Shown one piece after another: positions 24,300 to 34,949 of a stretch of DNA of 64,000 nt. The notes beneath the pieces were generated by a model that saw only the letters and a program-made list of their open reading frames with translations, did no database searches and was not told the origin of the DNA. The position numbers and the translations under genes were made by a program. Within the stretch, counting starts at the first letter, position 1. The number at the start of each line of letters is the position of its first letter. Source of the DNA: Flaccisagitta enflata (lineage: Eukaryota; Chaetognatha; Sagittoidea; Aphragmophora); NCBI GenBank assembly GCA_965153355.1, contig OZ231126.1:54064001-54128000 (forward strand), in the 5' to 3' direction.

Positions 24300-25035
24300 G
24301 CCCTCTGAGGTACTGAGAAGGGTCCAGCCCACAGTGTGAGAGGGCTGATTTCAGATTTGAGAAAGCTGATTTCTGCTTTTGGAGGGCTGATTTGTGGCTT
24401 GAGAGGTAATTTCAGGCCTTAAAGACTGATTTTAAGCTCCAGAGACTAGATTTCAGGCCTCAATAGGCTGGACTTAGGCCTTGGGCCTCAGGGGCGGAGG
24501 GATGGATGTATGCACGGACGGGACGTAACGGTTCACTCCTGTGTTCTACAGGACATCGACCCTTTGAGGCCACTGCCAAAAAGAATAAACCAGTCATCCA
24601 AGGATTGCACATGGTCAGTGGGATCCGTCACCCTGGTCAATTGCTGAAGTAATAATGTGGGGTGAGAGCAGGGCAGCGGGGCTAGGGCTGATGTCTTATA
24701 CCTTAGCTTAACGGAGCATTAGTTGACTGTGCAATAGGATTACTCCGAGATCCTGCACTTGATTCTGCGGGGATTAGGTTACCTGCAGAGTTCCCAAGAC
24801 TCTCATCCTTTGTTTTTTTTTTTTTTATGTATTCTTTTAATAAAGCAATGTTGTCACAAGTCATACTATAGAACACAGGGGTAAATTTCCATGAGTACAC
24901 CAAAAGGTACCCTTAGCCTGAGAGTTGGACATTGAGGCTGGGTTTTGGGCCATATGGCTGGGATTTGGACTTTGAGAATAGGATTTGGGCCTACAGCCTG
25001 TGATTTAGGCCTCATAGCTGGGATTTGATCCTCGA
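24300..25035. repeat. B-family cluster
   Basis: GAGGGCTGATTTC-type 20-bp units, TTCTACAGGACATCGACCC, GAGGCCACTGCC, CATCCAAGGATTGCACATGG and GCAGCGGGGC follow in order. More 20-bp units (GGGATTTGGRCTTTGAG) run to 25030. Confidence 0.65.
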
Positions 25036-25196
25036 GCACTGTGGATCCTAGGAACCATCAGGACGTTTTTCATATTACTCAAAGTTTCTCTTCAGTTTGG
25101 TTTAGTCCACACGGGCATGAATCAGGGTCTTATCAATGAAAAATATTTCATCTGGCTCTTTTTGAGAAAATCGCTTTTTTTGCAAAATGTTGTATA

Positions 25197-25803
25197 CAGT
25201 GGGGTTCGTGGAATAACATCCTAAGCTGGAGGAAGGTATCTAGGCAACTTAATTTTATTTGACAAATCTAATATTTGAAATATAAGTTGTTCGATTGAAG
25301 CTTTTATCCCTGAGTTTTTTGGTTGTTATGGAAACCAAAATCATTTTTTCAAACATCTATAATTACTAAAATATCAATATTTCAAGAAATATTGTAAGGG
25401 AACATTGCTCTGTACTGAATTTGCTACAATTTTTCCACAGTATGTCTTGTAAGAATATTGCTGCTTAATGCTGCTAGGGGGCATCACACCTAGCAACCGC
25501 TGATTGATGCTCCCTAGCAACGGCTAAACTATCAATATTCTTACAGATGTAGCTAATTTAATTCTGAGCAATAGTTGTTGCAAATTTAATTTTGAGCACT
25601 CTCTGACAATATTGCCAAAATATCGATATTCTAATTGTTTTTGGGCCATTCGAAAATAATTTTGGTTTCCATAGCAACCGAAAAACTCAGGGACAAAAGC
25701 ATCGAGTGAACAACTTAGATTTCAAACATCAAGTTTGTCAAATGAAATTAAGACACTTAAATACCTTCCTCCAGTTTAGGCTGTTATTCCACAAACCCAA
25801 CTG
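25197..25803. mobile_element. TA-flanked TIR element
   Basis: 607 bp. CAGTGGGGTTCGTGGAATAA at left and TTATTCCACAAACCCAACTG at right, TA on both sides, with arm similarity of about 150 bp (including GAAACC/GGTTTCC around AACTCAGGGA). It is distantly related in layout and internal words (CTGGAGGAAGGTATCT) to 17727-18324. No coding capacity. Confidence 0.9.
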
Positions 25804-25805
25804 TA

Positions 25806-25925
25806 CGGGACACGCTGTTGCGTATGCAACACTCCAATGTCGCAACATTGTGTTGCATATGCGGCATCATGTTGCATATGCGACACCCCTATGTCGCATA
25901 CGCAACAACATGTTGCGTATACGAG
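25806..25925. repeat. Palindromic TTGCATATGCGAC minisatellite
   Basis: Units such as TGTTGCATATGCGACA/TGTTGCGTATGCAACA, each itself nearly palindromic around CATATG, spaced about 20 bp. Confidence 0.85.
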
Positions 25926-25974
25926 ATAGTTGTTGCTAATACTTACGTACATGTACATGCCAATACATGTAAGA

Positions 25975-26069
25975 GGCAAAAAATGGTGTGACTTACCAAC
26001 AGACCAACCAACAGATCGACCAACCAAACAACAAAGCCGGGTGTAGAGTCCCGTAGCACGCAACTGAAA
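25975..26069 (+). mobile_element. A-family tail (no clear head)
   Basis: GACCAACCAACAGATCGACC run, GCCGGGTGTAGAGTCC, and GTAGCACGCAACTGAAAA. The tail abuts the next A head at 26070 with a shared A-run. Confidence 0.7.
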
Positions 26070-26183
26070 ACAAGGTCAAGTAGGCCAATAAGGTGCGACG
26101 TTTAGATTGTCAAACAAATGCATTACCCAACAGACCAACCAACCACACAGCCAGTTATAGAGGTGCTTTGTTGCACCTAAAAA
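26070..26183 (+). mobile_element. A-family element, GGTGC subfamily
   Basis: Head ACAAGGTCAAGTAGGCCAAT then AAGGTGCGACG. Core ACCAACAGACCAACC-like. Tail AGGTGCTTTGTTGCACCTAA AAA. The tail hairpin is GGTGC..GCACC rather than the GTCGCG form. Confidence 0.85.
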
Positions 26184-26512
26184 GAATGAAAGAAAGCATC
26201 TTATAGAATTTTGTATTGACTTTCAGGTGATGATCCAGTAGAATACAGAGCAAAATTACACATTTTTCCGCCACCGCCCCCCCCCCCGCCTCCCTGAGAA
26301 TTTAAATCGGGACTAGTCGCTTGAAAGAGACAATCTCAGGCCTCTGATTTGCTCTCTCAGGCCCAAATCAGCCCTCTCAGACTGCAAATCAGCCTGGTAG
26401 AACCTCTCAAAACTCATTCTCTAAATTGACTATTTTCCTTATTGATTCGTTTTCTTCCAATTACTTGAAATCCATTGTTTGATTCTCTCTCTTTCTGTCT
26501 TCTGTCTTTTCT

Positions 26513-26513
26513 C

Positions 26514-26572
<59 letters not shown>
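26513..26572. repeat. (CT)n microsatellite
   Basis: About 60 bp, inside the D composite. Confidence 0.95.
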
Positions 26573-26576
<4 letters not shown>

Positions 26577-26712
26577 CATGTCGCGTGCGCAAAACGCTGT
26601 TGCGTATGCGACAATCGCGTGTCGCATATGCAACATTGTGTTGCATACGCAACACTATGTTGCATATGCGACATATGTGTGTTGCATACGCGACATTGTG
26701 TTGCGTACATAT
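26577..26712. repeat. Palindromic TTGCATATGCGAC minisatellite, second array
   Basis: Same unit as 25806-25925: TGTTGCGTATGCGACA, GTGTCGCATATGCAACA and so on, about six units. It ends at the right D arm. Confidence 0.85.
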
Positions 26713-26899
26713 CACATTTTCGCAAAAAGTGATTTTTCTTTAAAAGAGCCAGATGAAATATTTTTTGATAGTTAGATTTTGATTTATGCACGTGTTGACC
26801 ATACCAAACTGAAGAAAAACTAGTAGTATGAAAAATGTCCTGGTGGTTCCCAGGATCCGCAGTGCGAGGCTTAGATAAAAGCCTTGAGCTGAGGCTGGG

Positions 26900-27414
26900 A
26901 TATGGGTATGGGGGGGGTCATTGGCCCTTTCGGGTCCGCTGCCCAAAAAAGTTAAGTGGGTTTGATAAGTTTTGATAGGCGTGGGCGGAGGCGTGGTGGG
27001 GGGGGGGAGAAGGGAGGAATCAGTTTATATCTATCTCTTTATCTCAATATCTTTATATCTTTATATCTGTATTTTTGATTCTTTATATCTTACATCTAAA
27101 GAGGACGCATCTATTGGACATCTCTTGGCCTTTTTTAATGTGCAGAAAGGAGATAATTTATTTGAGCTACACAGCAACTCCACCAATGGCATCTCTTTAG
27201 GATATTTCTTAACGTGAGCAAACACAGCGATGGAGACAACCAGTGAAATCATTCCCGGTAAAGCCATTTTCGTTAATTTTCTTTACAACTTTTTAAGGAG
27301 AGTCGTTTTCACCAAAACTCCTTCTTACAATCGTACTAGTACCACAGCCACATCACTTTTATATTGCTTTCTGGAGGTTGTCAAAGCAGCGGACTTACTG
27401 AGGCATACATTTTA
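26900..27414. other. No gene seen; B-module fragment
   Basis: GGCCCTTTCGGGTCCGCTGCC at about 26923 is a B end. A G8 run lies near 27000 and TATATCTTTATCTC repeats at 27026-27090. Confidence 0.4.
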
Positions 27415-27668
27415 TTTTTCTTTTGTTCTGTTGTTTTATTGTTTCATTGTTTTATTGTTTTATTGTTTCATTTTTTTGTTTTATTGTTCTATTGTTTTAT
27501 TGTTTTATTGTTCTATTGTCTTATTGTTTTATTGTTCTATTGTTTTATTGTTTTATTGTTTTATTGTTTTATTGTTTTATTGTTTTATTGTTTTTTTGTT
27601 CTATTGTTTTATTGTTTTATTGTTTTATTGTTTTATTGTTTTATTGTTTTGTTGTTTTATTGTTTAAT
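27415..27668. repeat. TTTTATTGTT decamer array
   Basis: About 24 units of TATTGTTTTA/TATTGTTCTA. It yields Leu/Phe/Cys-rich frames only. Confidence 0.95.
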
Positions 27669-27768
27669 TTTTTCTCTTAGGTGTTAAGGCGGCGGACTTT
27701 CTGAGTCCAGTCCAAAAGTATATCGTCGGTGTCCAACCACGCCTAGAAGGCAGGCTTTTATCACGCCA

Positions 27769-27951
27769 TTTTTAGTCGCGTGCGCGTGTACGAGACTCTA
27801 CAACCTGCTTTGTCCGACGGTCGGTTGGTTGGTCACACTTTACTTTTTTTTATGATTTTATTTCTTTGACCTCACTGTTCCTACCCAAATGGTCTGGTGA
27901 CCTCAAATATGGCCCCCTGCCCATCCGCACGCGACTTCGGTAGCCGTGTTT
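27769..27951 (-). mobile_element. A-family element, head truncated
   Basis: Tail TTTTTAGTCGCGTGCGCGTG then CGGTTGGTTGG, TTTACTTTTTTTTATG, CCAAATGGTCTGGTGACCTC, CCCATCCGCACGCGACTTCG and GTAGCCGTGTT. The terminal GGCCTTGT is missing. Confidence 0.85.
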
Positions 27952-28087
27952 CACAATCATACCCTTGAAAAAAAAAGAATTTTTTTACGATTATTTTTAC
28001 TAATTTTTGCACGATAAGTCGCTTAGTCATCCTGATGGTCCATCCATCGGGATTAATTCCCATGAATAATGGATAATGACTAGAACA

Positions 28088-28221
28088 TTTTAGGTGCGAC
28101 AAAGCACTTCTATAACTGGCAGTGTCAGTTGGTTGGTCGGTCGGTTGGTTGGTCTGTTGGTCGGATAACGCATTCGTTCGATGATCCACACGTCGCACCT
28201 TATTGGCCTACTTGGCCTTGT
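28088..28221 (-). mobile_element. A-family element, GGTGC subfamily
   Basis: Plus-strand TTTTAGGTGCGACAAAGCAC (tail) through GGTCGGTTGG repeats to CGTCGCACCTTATTGGCCTA and CTTGGCCTTGT (head). GGTGCGAC is identical in the head and in the reversed tail. Confidence 0.87.
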
Positions 28222-28781
28222 TAAAAAGATCAACAATAAACCATTCATCCAAGGATTGCAGATGGTCAGCGGTGTGAATTTCCATACATGAAGAGATGGG
28301 GAGAGGACAGCTTGAATGAGCTGATGTCATGCCCCAGAAGGCTTGTTTCAGGCTGTAGAGCGCTGATTTCAATCCTGAGTGTTTGGATTGTGGCTGTAGG
28401 CAGGAAAGGGCTGATCTCAGGATTGAGAAAGCTGATTTCAGGCATGTGAGGGCTGATTTCAGGCCAATTAGGGGACTGAGTTCAGACCTGTGCGGAGGCT
28501 GATTTCAGGCCTCGGGCCTCGGGGGAGATGGATGGACGGTTCACGGATGTACGGATTGATCGAAATTCAACCCTCTGTACTACATGGCGTCGACCCACCG
28601 CCGAATAGTCGCAACAGGTCGCCCAAGGACAATATGTGGTCAGCGATACCCGTTGCCCTGCTTTGCATGGTTCTAAATTGGAATGACAGGCAGAGCAGCG
28701 GCCCCGAAGGAAGAGGCAAAGCCTACCTGGCGGGGACGGTTCTGTAGAACACAGGGGGACTTTTGTCCGTCTGTCCATCCA

Positions 28782-28885
28782 TCCAGTTTGAGATCTAAGA
28801 GAGCAGATTTGAGGTCTAAGAGAGCAGATTTGAGGTCTAAGAGAGCAGATTTGAGGCCTAAGAGCGGATTTGAGGTCTGCGGGCT
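28782..28885. repeat. 21-bp minisatellite
   Basis: Four to five near-identical units TTTGAGGTCTAAGAGAGCAG A. The homogeneity contrasts with the diverged units at 28890-29230. Confidence 0.9.
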
Positions 28886-29679
28886 CAATTGATGGCAGAG
28901 AAGCCGGATTTGAGCTCTTCAAGGACAGATTTGAAGCCTGAAAGGGCTTATTTGGGGCCTGGGGCTGAGAAAACACATTTCGGCCCTGTGAGGATGGATT
29001 TCAAGCCAGAGAGGGTGGAAATCAGGCCAGAGAGGGTTCATATCAGGCCTGGGAGGGCAGATTTGAGGCCTGAGAGGCCAGATTTAAGGCCTGAGAGGGC
29101 AGATTCCAGGTCTGAGACAGCAGATTTTAGGCCATACAAGGCAGATTTCAGACCAGAGAGGACCAACATCAGGCCTTGGGAGGGCAGATTTTGGGCCTGA
29201 GAGGGCAGATTTCAGGTGTGAAAGGCCTAAGGGGGGGGAGGGGACAAATGAACTAACAAACGGACAAACAAACAAAAGTCCCCCAAGTGCTCTACAGACT
29301 AAATTTCCCTCGTGGGGCCGCTTGCCCAAAAGATTAGATGGTCAGCGGTACTCTGTCAGCTCTATGCGAGCATATGTTGATGTGTGATGGGTGAGAGGGG
29401 TGAGAGGGTCTGCTCAGTGCACTTGAGGATCTAGTGGAAAATACAACAATAAACTGGATTCAATCTCGAGGTCGGATTCCGTGGACGTGGATTCGTGGAT
29501 TTGGGCTGTGCCCTACAGGACCTCGTCCTCTTCGGGGCCGCTTTTTGCCCAAAAGCATTAGATGGTCAGCGGTACCTGTTGCCCCCATGCGAGTATATGT
29601 TGATGTGTGATGGTGTGATGGTGAGAGGGTCTGCTCAGTAATTTTTGAGGATCTAGGCGTGGAAGTGAGCATCAATAAT

Positions 29680-30065
29680 GGGATTTGAGCATCAATAATG
29701 GGATTTGAATCTTGAGGTTGGGATGTGAGCCTTGTGGCTGGGATTTGAGCCTCGAGGCTGGGATTTGAGCCTCGAAGCTGGGATTTGAGTCTCGAAGCTG
29801 GGATTTGAGCCTTGAAAGTGGGATTTGAGCTTCGAAGCTGGGATTTGAGCCTCGAGGTTTGGGATTTGAGCTTCGAGGCTGGGATTGAGCCATCTAGGTT
29901 GGGATTTGAGCCTCTAGGCTGGGATTTGAGCGTCGTTTGGGATGAGCCTCGAGGCTGGGATTTGAGCCTTGAGGTTAAGATTTGGGCCTTGAGGCTAGAA
30001 CTTTGGGCCTCTTCTATTCAGGATTTGGGCCTCTCAAGGTTGGGATTTGAGCCTCAAAGCTAGAA
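29680..30065. repeat. 20-bp minisatellite GGGATTTGAGCCTCGAGGCT
   Basis: About 18 units with small substitutions, the core of a B module that ends near 30165 (CATCGGCCCCTTTGGGACC). Confidence 0.92.
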
Positions 30066-31194
30066 TATGAGCTTCAAAGGGGGTGGACGGAGAAGGAGGC
30101 GGGGACGGATCAGAAATTTCTCCTGTGTGAAAGTATAGGTCATCGGCCCCTTTGGGACCACTGCCCAACTAGTCATCCAAGGATCGCACATGGTCAGCAG
30201 TAGTGGAGTGAGAGCAGGGCAGCGGCAAAAGGAGAACACGGGGATTTGGAGGCCTGAGAAGGCTCTTTTGGGCCCGGGGATGTTGATTTAAGTCTGGCTG
30301 TTGTTTAGAGGTCTGGAAATGTTGATTTGAGGCCTAGCTAGGCCGATCTGGGGCCTGGATAAACTGAATAGCAGCCCAAAGGCAGTAAATATCTTTTGGG
30401 CGAAGTCCTGTAGTACACAGGGGGACTCTGTCCGTCCGTCCATCCGTCCATCCATCTGTCTGTCCATCCAGGACATAGGTCAGGAAATTGAAAGCCAGGA
30501 TCTGGGTTTTAAAGGCCAGAATCTGGATCACTTAGGCCATGATTTGAGTACTAGAGACAAGAAGATCTTGGCGTCAAAGGCCACTATTGAGGTCTCTGAG
30601 GCCAGTATCTCGGTCTCAGCGGCTTGGATTTGGGCCTCTGGGGCTTGGATTTGGGCCTCTGAGGCTAGGCTTTGGGTTTCAAAGGCCTGAATATGGGGCA
30701 GAAAAGGCCAAAATTATAGAACTCAGACCAAAATTCAGGATTTTTAATCAGATTTGGGCCATTTTGATTACGTTTGGGCCATTTTGCTTGCATTTGGGCC
30801 ATTTTGTTTGGATTAGGGCCATTTTGCATGAATTTTGGCCATTATACTGGGATTTGGGCAATTTCGCTTAGATTTGGGCAATTTTGCCTGGACTTGAGCT
30901 ACTTGGCAGAATTTTGGTCAGAATGGGCTCCGAAGAAGATTAACCCATGAGAGGGGGACGGAAATACAGACGGATGTATGGACGTAAATACGGATGTATG
31001 GACAGATCCCCCCTGTGTTATACAGGACTTTGTCCCCTTGGAGCCGCTGCCCAAAAAGCCTTTGTTTGACCAAAGAGGCCTGATTTGCGGCCTGAGGGGC
31101 CTGATAGGGGGCTGAGACAAATGGATGAATGGATGGAGAAACGACAGTCCGCTGTGTTATATAAGAATTGGTCCCCTTCCAACCGCTCCCCAAA

Positions 31195-31235
31195 ATTTGG
31201 CCAAATTATTGTATAATACAATAATTTGGCCAAAT
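31195..31235. repeat. Perfect 41-bp palindrome
   Basis: ATTTGGCCAAATTATTGTAT, one central A, then its exact reverse complement. Just downstream of a B-module end. Confidence 0.97.
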
Positions 31236-31286
31236 ACAGATGGAAGAAGTGGAAAATTGGTTAGTTTGGAAATGAGAGAAAACGGA

Positions 31287-31488
31287 TGCAGTAACCACTT
31301 GGATAAAAAAAAAGACGCACCTATCTATTAATTGATAAAACAGATAAAAAGATAATTTTAGCTGTTTTCAAGAAAGACATTTTGAAAGTACTTTCAAAGA
31401 GCTTCAAAATGACCTAAGATTATCTATAGTTTTTTGAAGATTTTTTGGCTAAATTAACCATTTAAAAGTGCGTCTTTTTTTTATTCGC
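31287..31488. repeat. Uninserted relative of the 4.5-5.1 kb sequence
   Basis: CCACTTGGAT, nine A, GACGCACCTATC, TTAATTGATAAAA align with both flanks of the A element at 4566-4788. It ends AAAGTGCGTCTTTTTTT, inverse to its start, suggesting a small TIR unit of about 190 bp. Confidence 0.8.
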
Positions 31489-31640
31489 GTGGTATATCTT
31501 ACACCATCGGATTTCAAGGGACCAACTACAATCTCATTTGTTCTTGACGGAATTCCATCAGAGCCAATTAAGAACTTAAAAAAACCAGGCTTAAGGGACA
31601 AAGAATTAGCCTCTGTTATTGGCGGAATTCTTTAAAAGCG

Positions 31641-32062
31641 GGTCCGTTGGAGCGCACTATCTGTTCAAACTACCGCCAGGTGGCTTTTTGCAGCACTCTA
31701 GATTTTTTGCCTTTTCACATTCAGGATGGACATCCGGAACTAGTATCCGGCTTCAAAGAAATATTTCATATGGCGCCTCTTGAAAAAATAAAAAAATTTT
31801 GCATTCAGAATTTACGGGGTTGTTCGAAAAAGTTTTTGAAAAGAAATAAGACTTTCAGTTTTAGATACCACTACTAAAAGACTAAAAGTAAGGGTTTTCA
31901 ACAGTAGCAAAAAAATGAAAATTTTATTTCATTTTAAAAATATATAGTGCAACTTGTCAAATGAAAAAAAATTCAAATATGCTGTCTAAAATGCAAAAAT
32001 CCACAGTTCTACTGAAAACCACCTGGCGGTACTTTCAACAAATGGTGAGCGGGGTTTAACTG
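31641..32062. repeat. 420-bp foldback
   Basis: CTACCGCCAGGTGGCTTTT at left pairs with AAAACCACCTGGCGGTACT at right. AAGTCTGCAT-like inner parts also pair. The right end continues GTGAGCGGGGTTTAACTG then TA, as in the 4496-5347 element. Confidence 0.75.
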
Positions 32063-32671
32063 TAGTTGTTGGAGAAAGAAGATAGGGGAAAGGGCAGGAT
32101 GGTAGAATGCAAAGGTGGGGGCAAAAAGAAGGTTGTAAGGGTAGGAAGGAAAGAGGAAAGAAAGCAGGGAGAGAAAACAGAAAGGTTCTAAAGGAAAGAA
32201 GGTAAGGCGACAAGTAATGAAATGGAAATGATATGAATAGGATTTAAAAGAATGGGATTTGTGCGAACGACTTTTTTACGTTTTATTGTTTGATTTTCCT
32301 ACACCCAGTGTTTTTTTATTTCAAGATATTCAATATTCAAAATTGGTGAAATGGTGTTGACTATTGAGAAATCAAATTTGATGGGATTTTTGCAGATGGC
32401 AAGCGTGGCTTATTTACTCTTTGTTGTCAAGTCTTTTTTTTGTCCTGTGTCTATTGTCCTATTACTGTTATTCTCTGTCTATTGTCTGCCGTCAGGTTTC
32501 TTTCGTCAATATCTTTTTTACTTAGCCCAGTGGTTTTTATTTCAAAGGTATTCAATCAGAATGTATTGACTATTGAGAAATCAAATTTGTTGGGATTTTT
32601 GCAGATGGCAAGCGTGGCTTTTTTACTCTTTGTTGTTGAGTTCCTATTGACAGTATTGTCTATTGTCCGTT
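32063..32671. other. No gene; about 201-bp direct duplication
   Basis: TTGACTATTGAGAAATCAAA and the following 70 bp (through GATGGCAAGCGTGGCTT) occur at about 32365 and 32566. Confidence 0.7.
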
Positions 32672-32745
32672 TTCAGTTGCGTGCACGCGTCTCTACACAT
32701 TTCTCTGTCGGTCAGTCTGTCTGTTCATCAGTCCGTTAGCAAAAT
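32672..32745 (-). mobile_element. A-family tail fragment
   Basis: TTTTCAGTTGCGTGCACGCG, TCTCTACAC and GTCGGTCAGTCTGTCTG run. No head within reach. Confidence 0.6.
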
Positions 32746-32791
32746 TTTGAAATATTGGATGTTTTTGGGTTGTTTTATATGTTAAATGGCA

Positions 32792-32990
32792 TTTCTAGTA
32801 GTGTGCACGCGACTCTACAGCCCACTATGTCCGTCGGATGAATGGTTGGTTGGTCGGTTTGTAAAGCTTTGCTTTTTCGTTTATTGGCGGTTTTTGAATG
32901 TTTGCTCCTGCCAAAATGCTTTTTAGCCTTTTTAATCGCTGCCCCTGCCCACCCTCACGCGACTCATGTAGCCGAGTATCCGCTCTTGTT
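32792..32990 (-). mobile_element. A-family element, complete but diverged
   Basis: Tail CTAGTAGTGTGCACGCGACT, GGTTGGTTGGTCGG, then CTGCCCCTGCCCACCCTCAC GCGACTC and GTAGCCGAGTATCCGCTCTT GT. Confidence 0.8.
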
Positions 32991-33065
32991 AGTCTATTAG
33001 TTGGTCGGTCTGAAGGAAATACTAAAAAATAAATAGGTAATTATAAAAAAGCATTACCTTTAAAA

Positions 33066-33187
33066 ACAGGGCTGGATACACGGCAAGACGTTCGCGGACG
33101 GTTGGGCAGGGGCCGTAATGCAAAAATATTTTGGACGGACTGGAAAACCGACACAGCAAGGTGTAGAGTCGCGTGTCCGCGACTAAA
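33066..33187 (+). mobile_element. A-family element, CGGAC subfamily, minimal
   Basis: Only 122 bp: ACAGGGCTGGATACACGGCA, GTTCGCGGACGGTTGGGCAG, a very short core with no long tetranucleotide tract, and AGTCGCGTGTCCGCGACTAA. Confidence 0.85.
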
Positions 33188-33279
33188 TACACGACTCAAA
33201 TCATTTTTTCAATATCTTTCTGACTATGCTCTTCTTTTCACCTTTTTAGTATTTTCAGAATACCAAATGGTTGAAAAAC

Positions 33280-33538
33280 ATCCGTTGCTTATGCAACATG
33301 AGTTGCAAACGCGACATGTGCTGCATATGCAATATATTTCGCATATACAATAGATGTTGCAGTTTTTTTAGATGGCCAGGTCTCGATTCCTGCATGGGTG
33401 GGCACTGGGCAGGGGCGGTATAATGAGAAAACGCTAAAATTTCGAAAAAAAAGTCAATGACCAACCGACCAACCCACCGACCGACCGACCGACTGACCGA
33501 CACAGCAAGGTGTAGAGTCCTGTGTCCGCAACTAAAAA
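33280..33538 (+). mobile_element. TTGCATATGC minisatellite joined to an A-family copy
   Basis: 33280-33365 repeats GTTGCATATGCAAC-like units. From about 33366 a worn A head (GCATGGGTGGGCACTGGGCA) leads to (GACCAACC)n and GTGTAGAGTCCTGTGTCCGC AACTAAAAA. Confidence 0.65.
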
Positions 33539-33615
33539 AGTCCTGGCGGTTCTCAGGATCCATGGTGGTAGGCCCTTCGATAACTCGAATTATTGCCGAA
33601 ATTGAGCTTGTATAC

Positions 33616-33902
<287 letters not shown>

Positions 33903-34027
33903 ACACTCCCTCACACTCACACACAAACAGAAAACACGTACGCAAAAACAATCTTTCGACACATTCTTGGAGCTTCGTTTTCCAATTTTCCAATATTATA
34001 GATATACACACATAAACAAGATGGTAA

Positions 34028-34615
34028 TGCCTTTGATCTGTTATTTGTTGACTCTGTCTCCACGTTGGTTCAATATTGAGGCAAACGATGCCTTTGATCT
34101 GTTATTTGTTGACTCTGTCTCCACGTTAGTTCGATATTGAGGCAAACGATGCCTTTGATCTGTTATTTGTTGACTCTGTTTCCACGTTGGTTCAATATTG
34201 AGGCAAACTATGCCTTTGAACTGTTATTTGTTGACTCTGTCTCCACGTTGGTTCAATATTGAGGCAAACAATGCCTTTGATCTGTTATTTGTTGACTCTG
34301 TCTCCACGTTGGTTCAATATTGAGGCAAACGATGCCTTTGATCTGTTATTTGTTGACTCTGCACAATAGTTTTAAATCACCACCTTTCCAGTAAAATTAC
34401 CTATCTCAACTCCAGCACCCCCAAACCACCCCTTTCCACCCACACAATAGCTCTAAATCACCACCTATCAAGTAAAATTTCCTATCTCAACTCCAGCACC
34501 CCCAAACCATCCCTTTCCACCCATGCTCTGTCTCTACGTTGGTTCAATATTGAGGCAAACGATGCCTTTGATCTGTTATTTGTTGACTCTGTCTCCACGT
34601 TGGTTTATTACCTAG
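34028..34615. repeat. 61-bp satellite with interruption
   Basis: Units start TGCCTTTGATCTGTTATTTG at 34028, 34089, 34150, 34211, 34272 and 34333, an exact 61-bp spacing, and again near 34562. The break (34365-34530) holds two copies of an 80-bp unit containing CTATCTCAACTCCAGCACCC. Confidence 0.95.
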
Positions 34616-34949
34616 GTATAACGATGCATGTCTAAATAGGTATCATCTATGAAAAGTGAAACAACAAAAATCTTTGTCGATTATATTCTAGTATGATTTG
34701 CAGGGGATGGTTTTGAAAATGTGATCACTTCCTTCATCGAACATTTGCAAAATCTGACAAAGATGACAACTCAAGTATTTGGGAACTGGGAGAAAGTGGG
34801 TGGAGTGGGATGAAGTGGAGTTAGGTGTTTTTCCCCATCGGGGTGGGATTTGATGGAATATGGCATGGCCGCATTCATGGATAAACAAAACCAGGAGATG
34901 CACAATAGATACAGTCCTCAAAAAACAAGACAAACAGGTAAATGGGTCA

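Larger units (their letters stand above)
25040..26880. repeat. Inverted pair D around TTGCATATGCGAC minisatellites
   Basis: 25040-25195 and 26713-26875 are inverse: GTGGATCCTAGGAACCATCA against CTGGTGGTTCCCAGGATCC, and ATATTTCATCTGGCTCTTTT against AAAGAGCCAGATGAAATATT. Between them lie a TIR element, two A copies and two minisatellites. A related GGCGGTTCTCAGGATCC motif occurs at 33544. Confidence 0.75.
28245..31190. repeat. Cluster of B-family modules
   Basis: At least five partial or whole modules share TTCTACAGGAC/GTAGAACACAGG, GGCCGCTGCCCAAAA, CATCCAAGGATTGCA and (GTCC/ATCC)n, separated by 20-21-bp unit arrays with a GAGG-CCTGAGAGGGCAGATTT consensus. No gene is evident in the 3 kb. Confidence 0.75.

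Noticed and set aside
28482-29329. Several Pro/Arg/Ser-rich frames
   Set aside because: They are readings of 20-21-bp minisatellite units and (GTCC)n in B modules.
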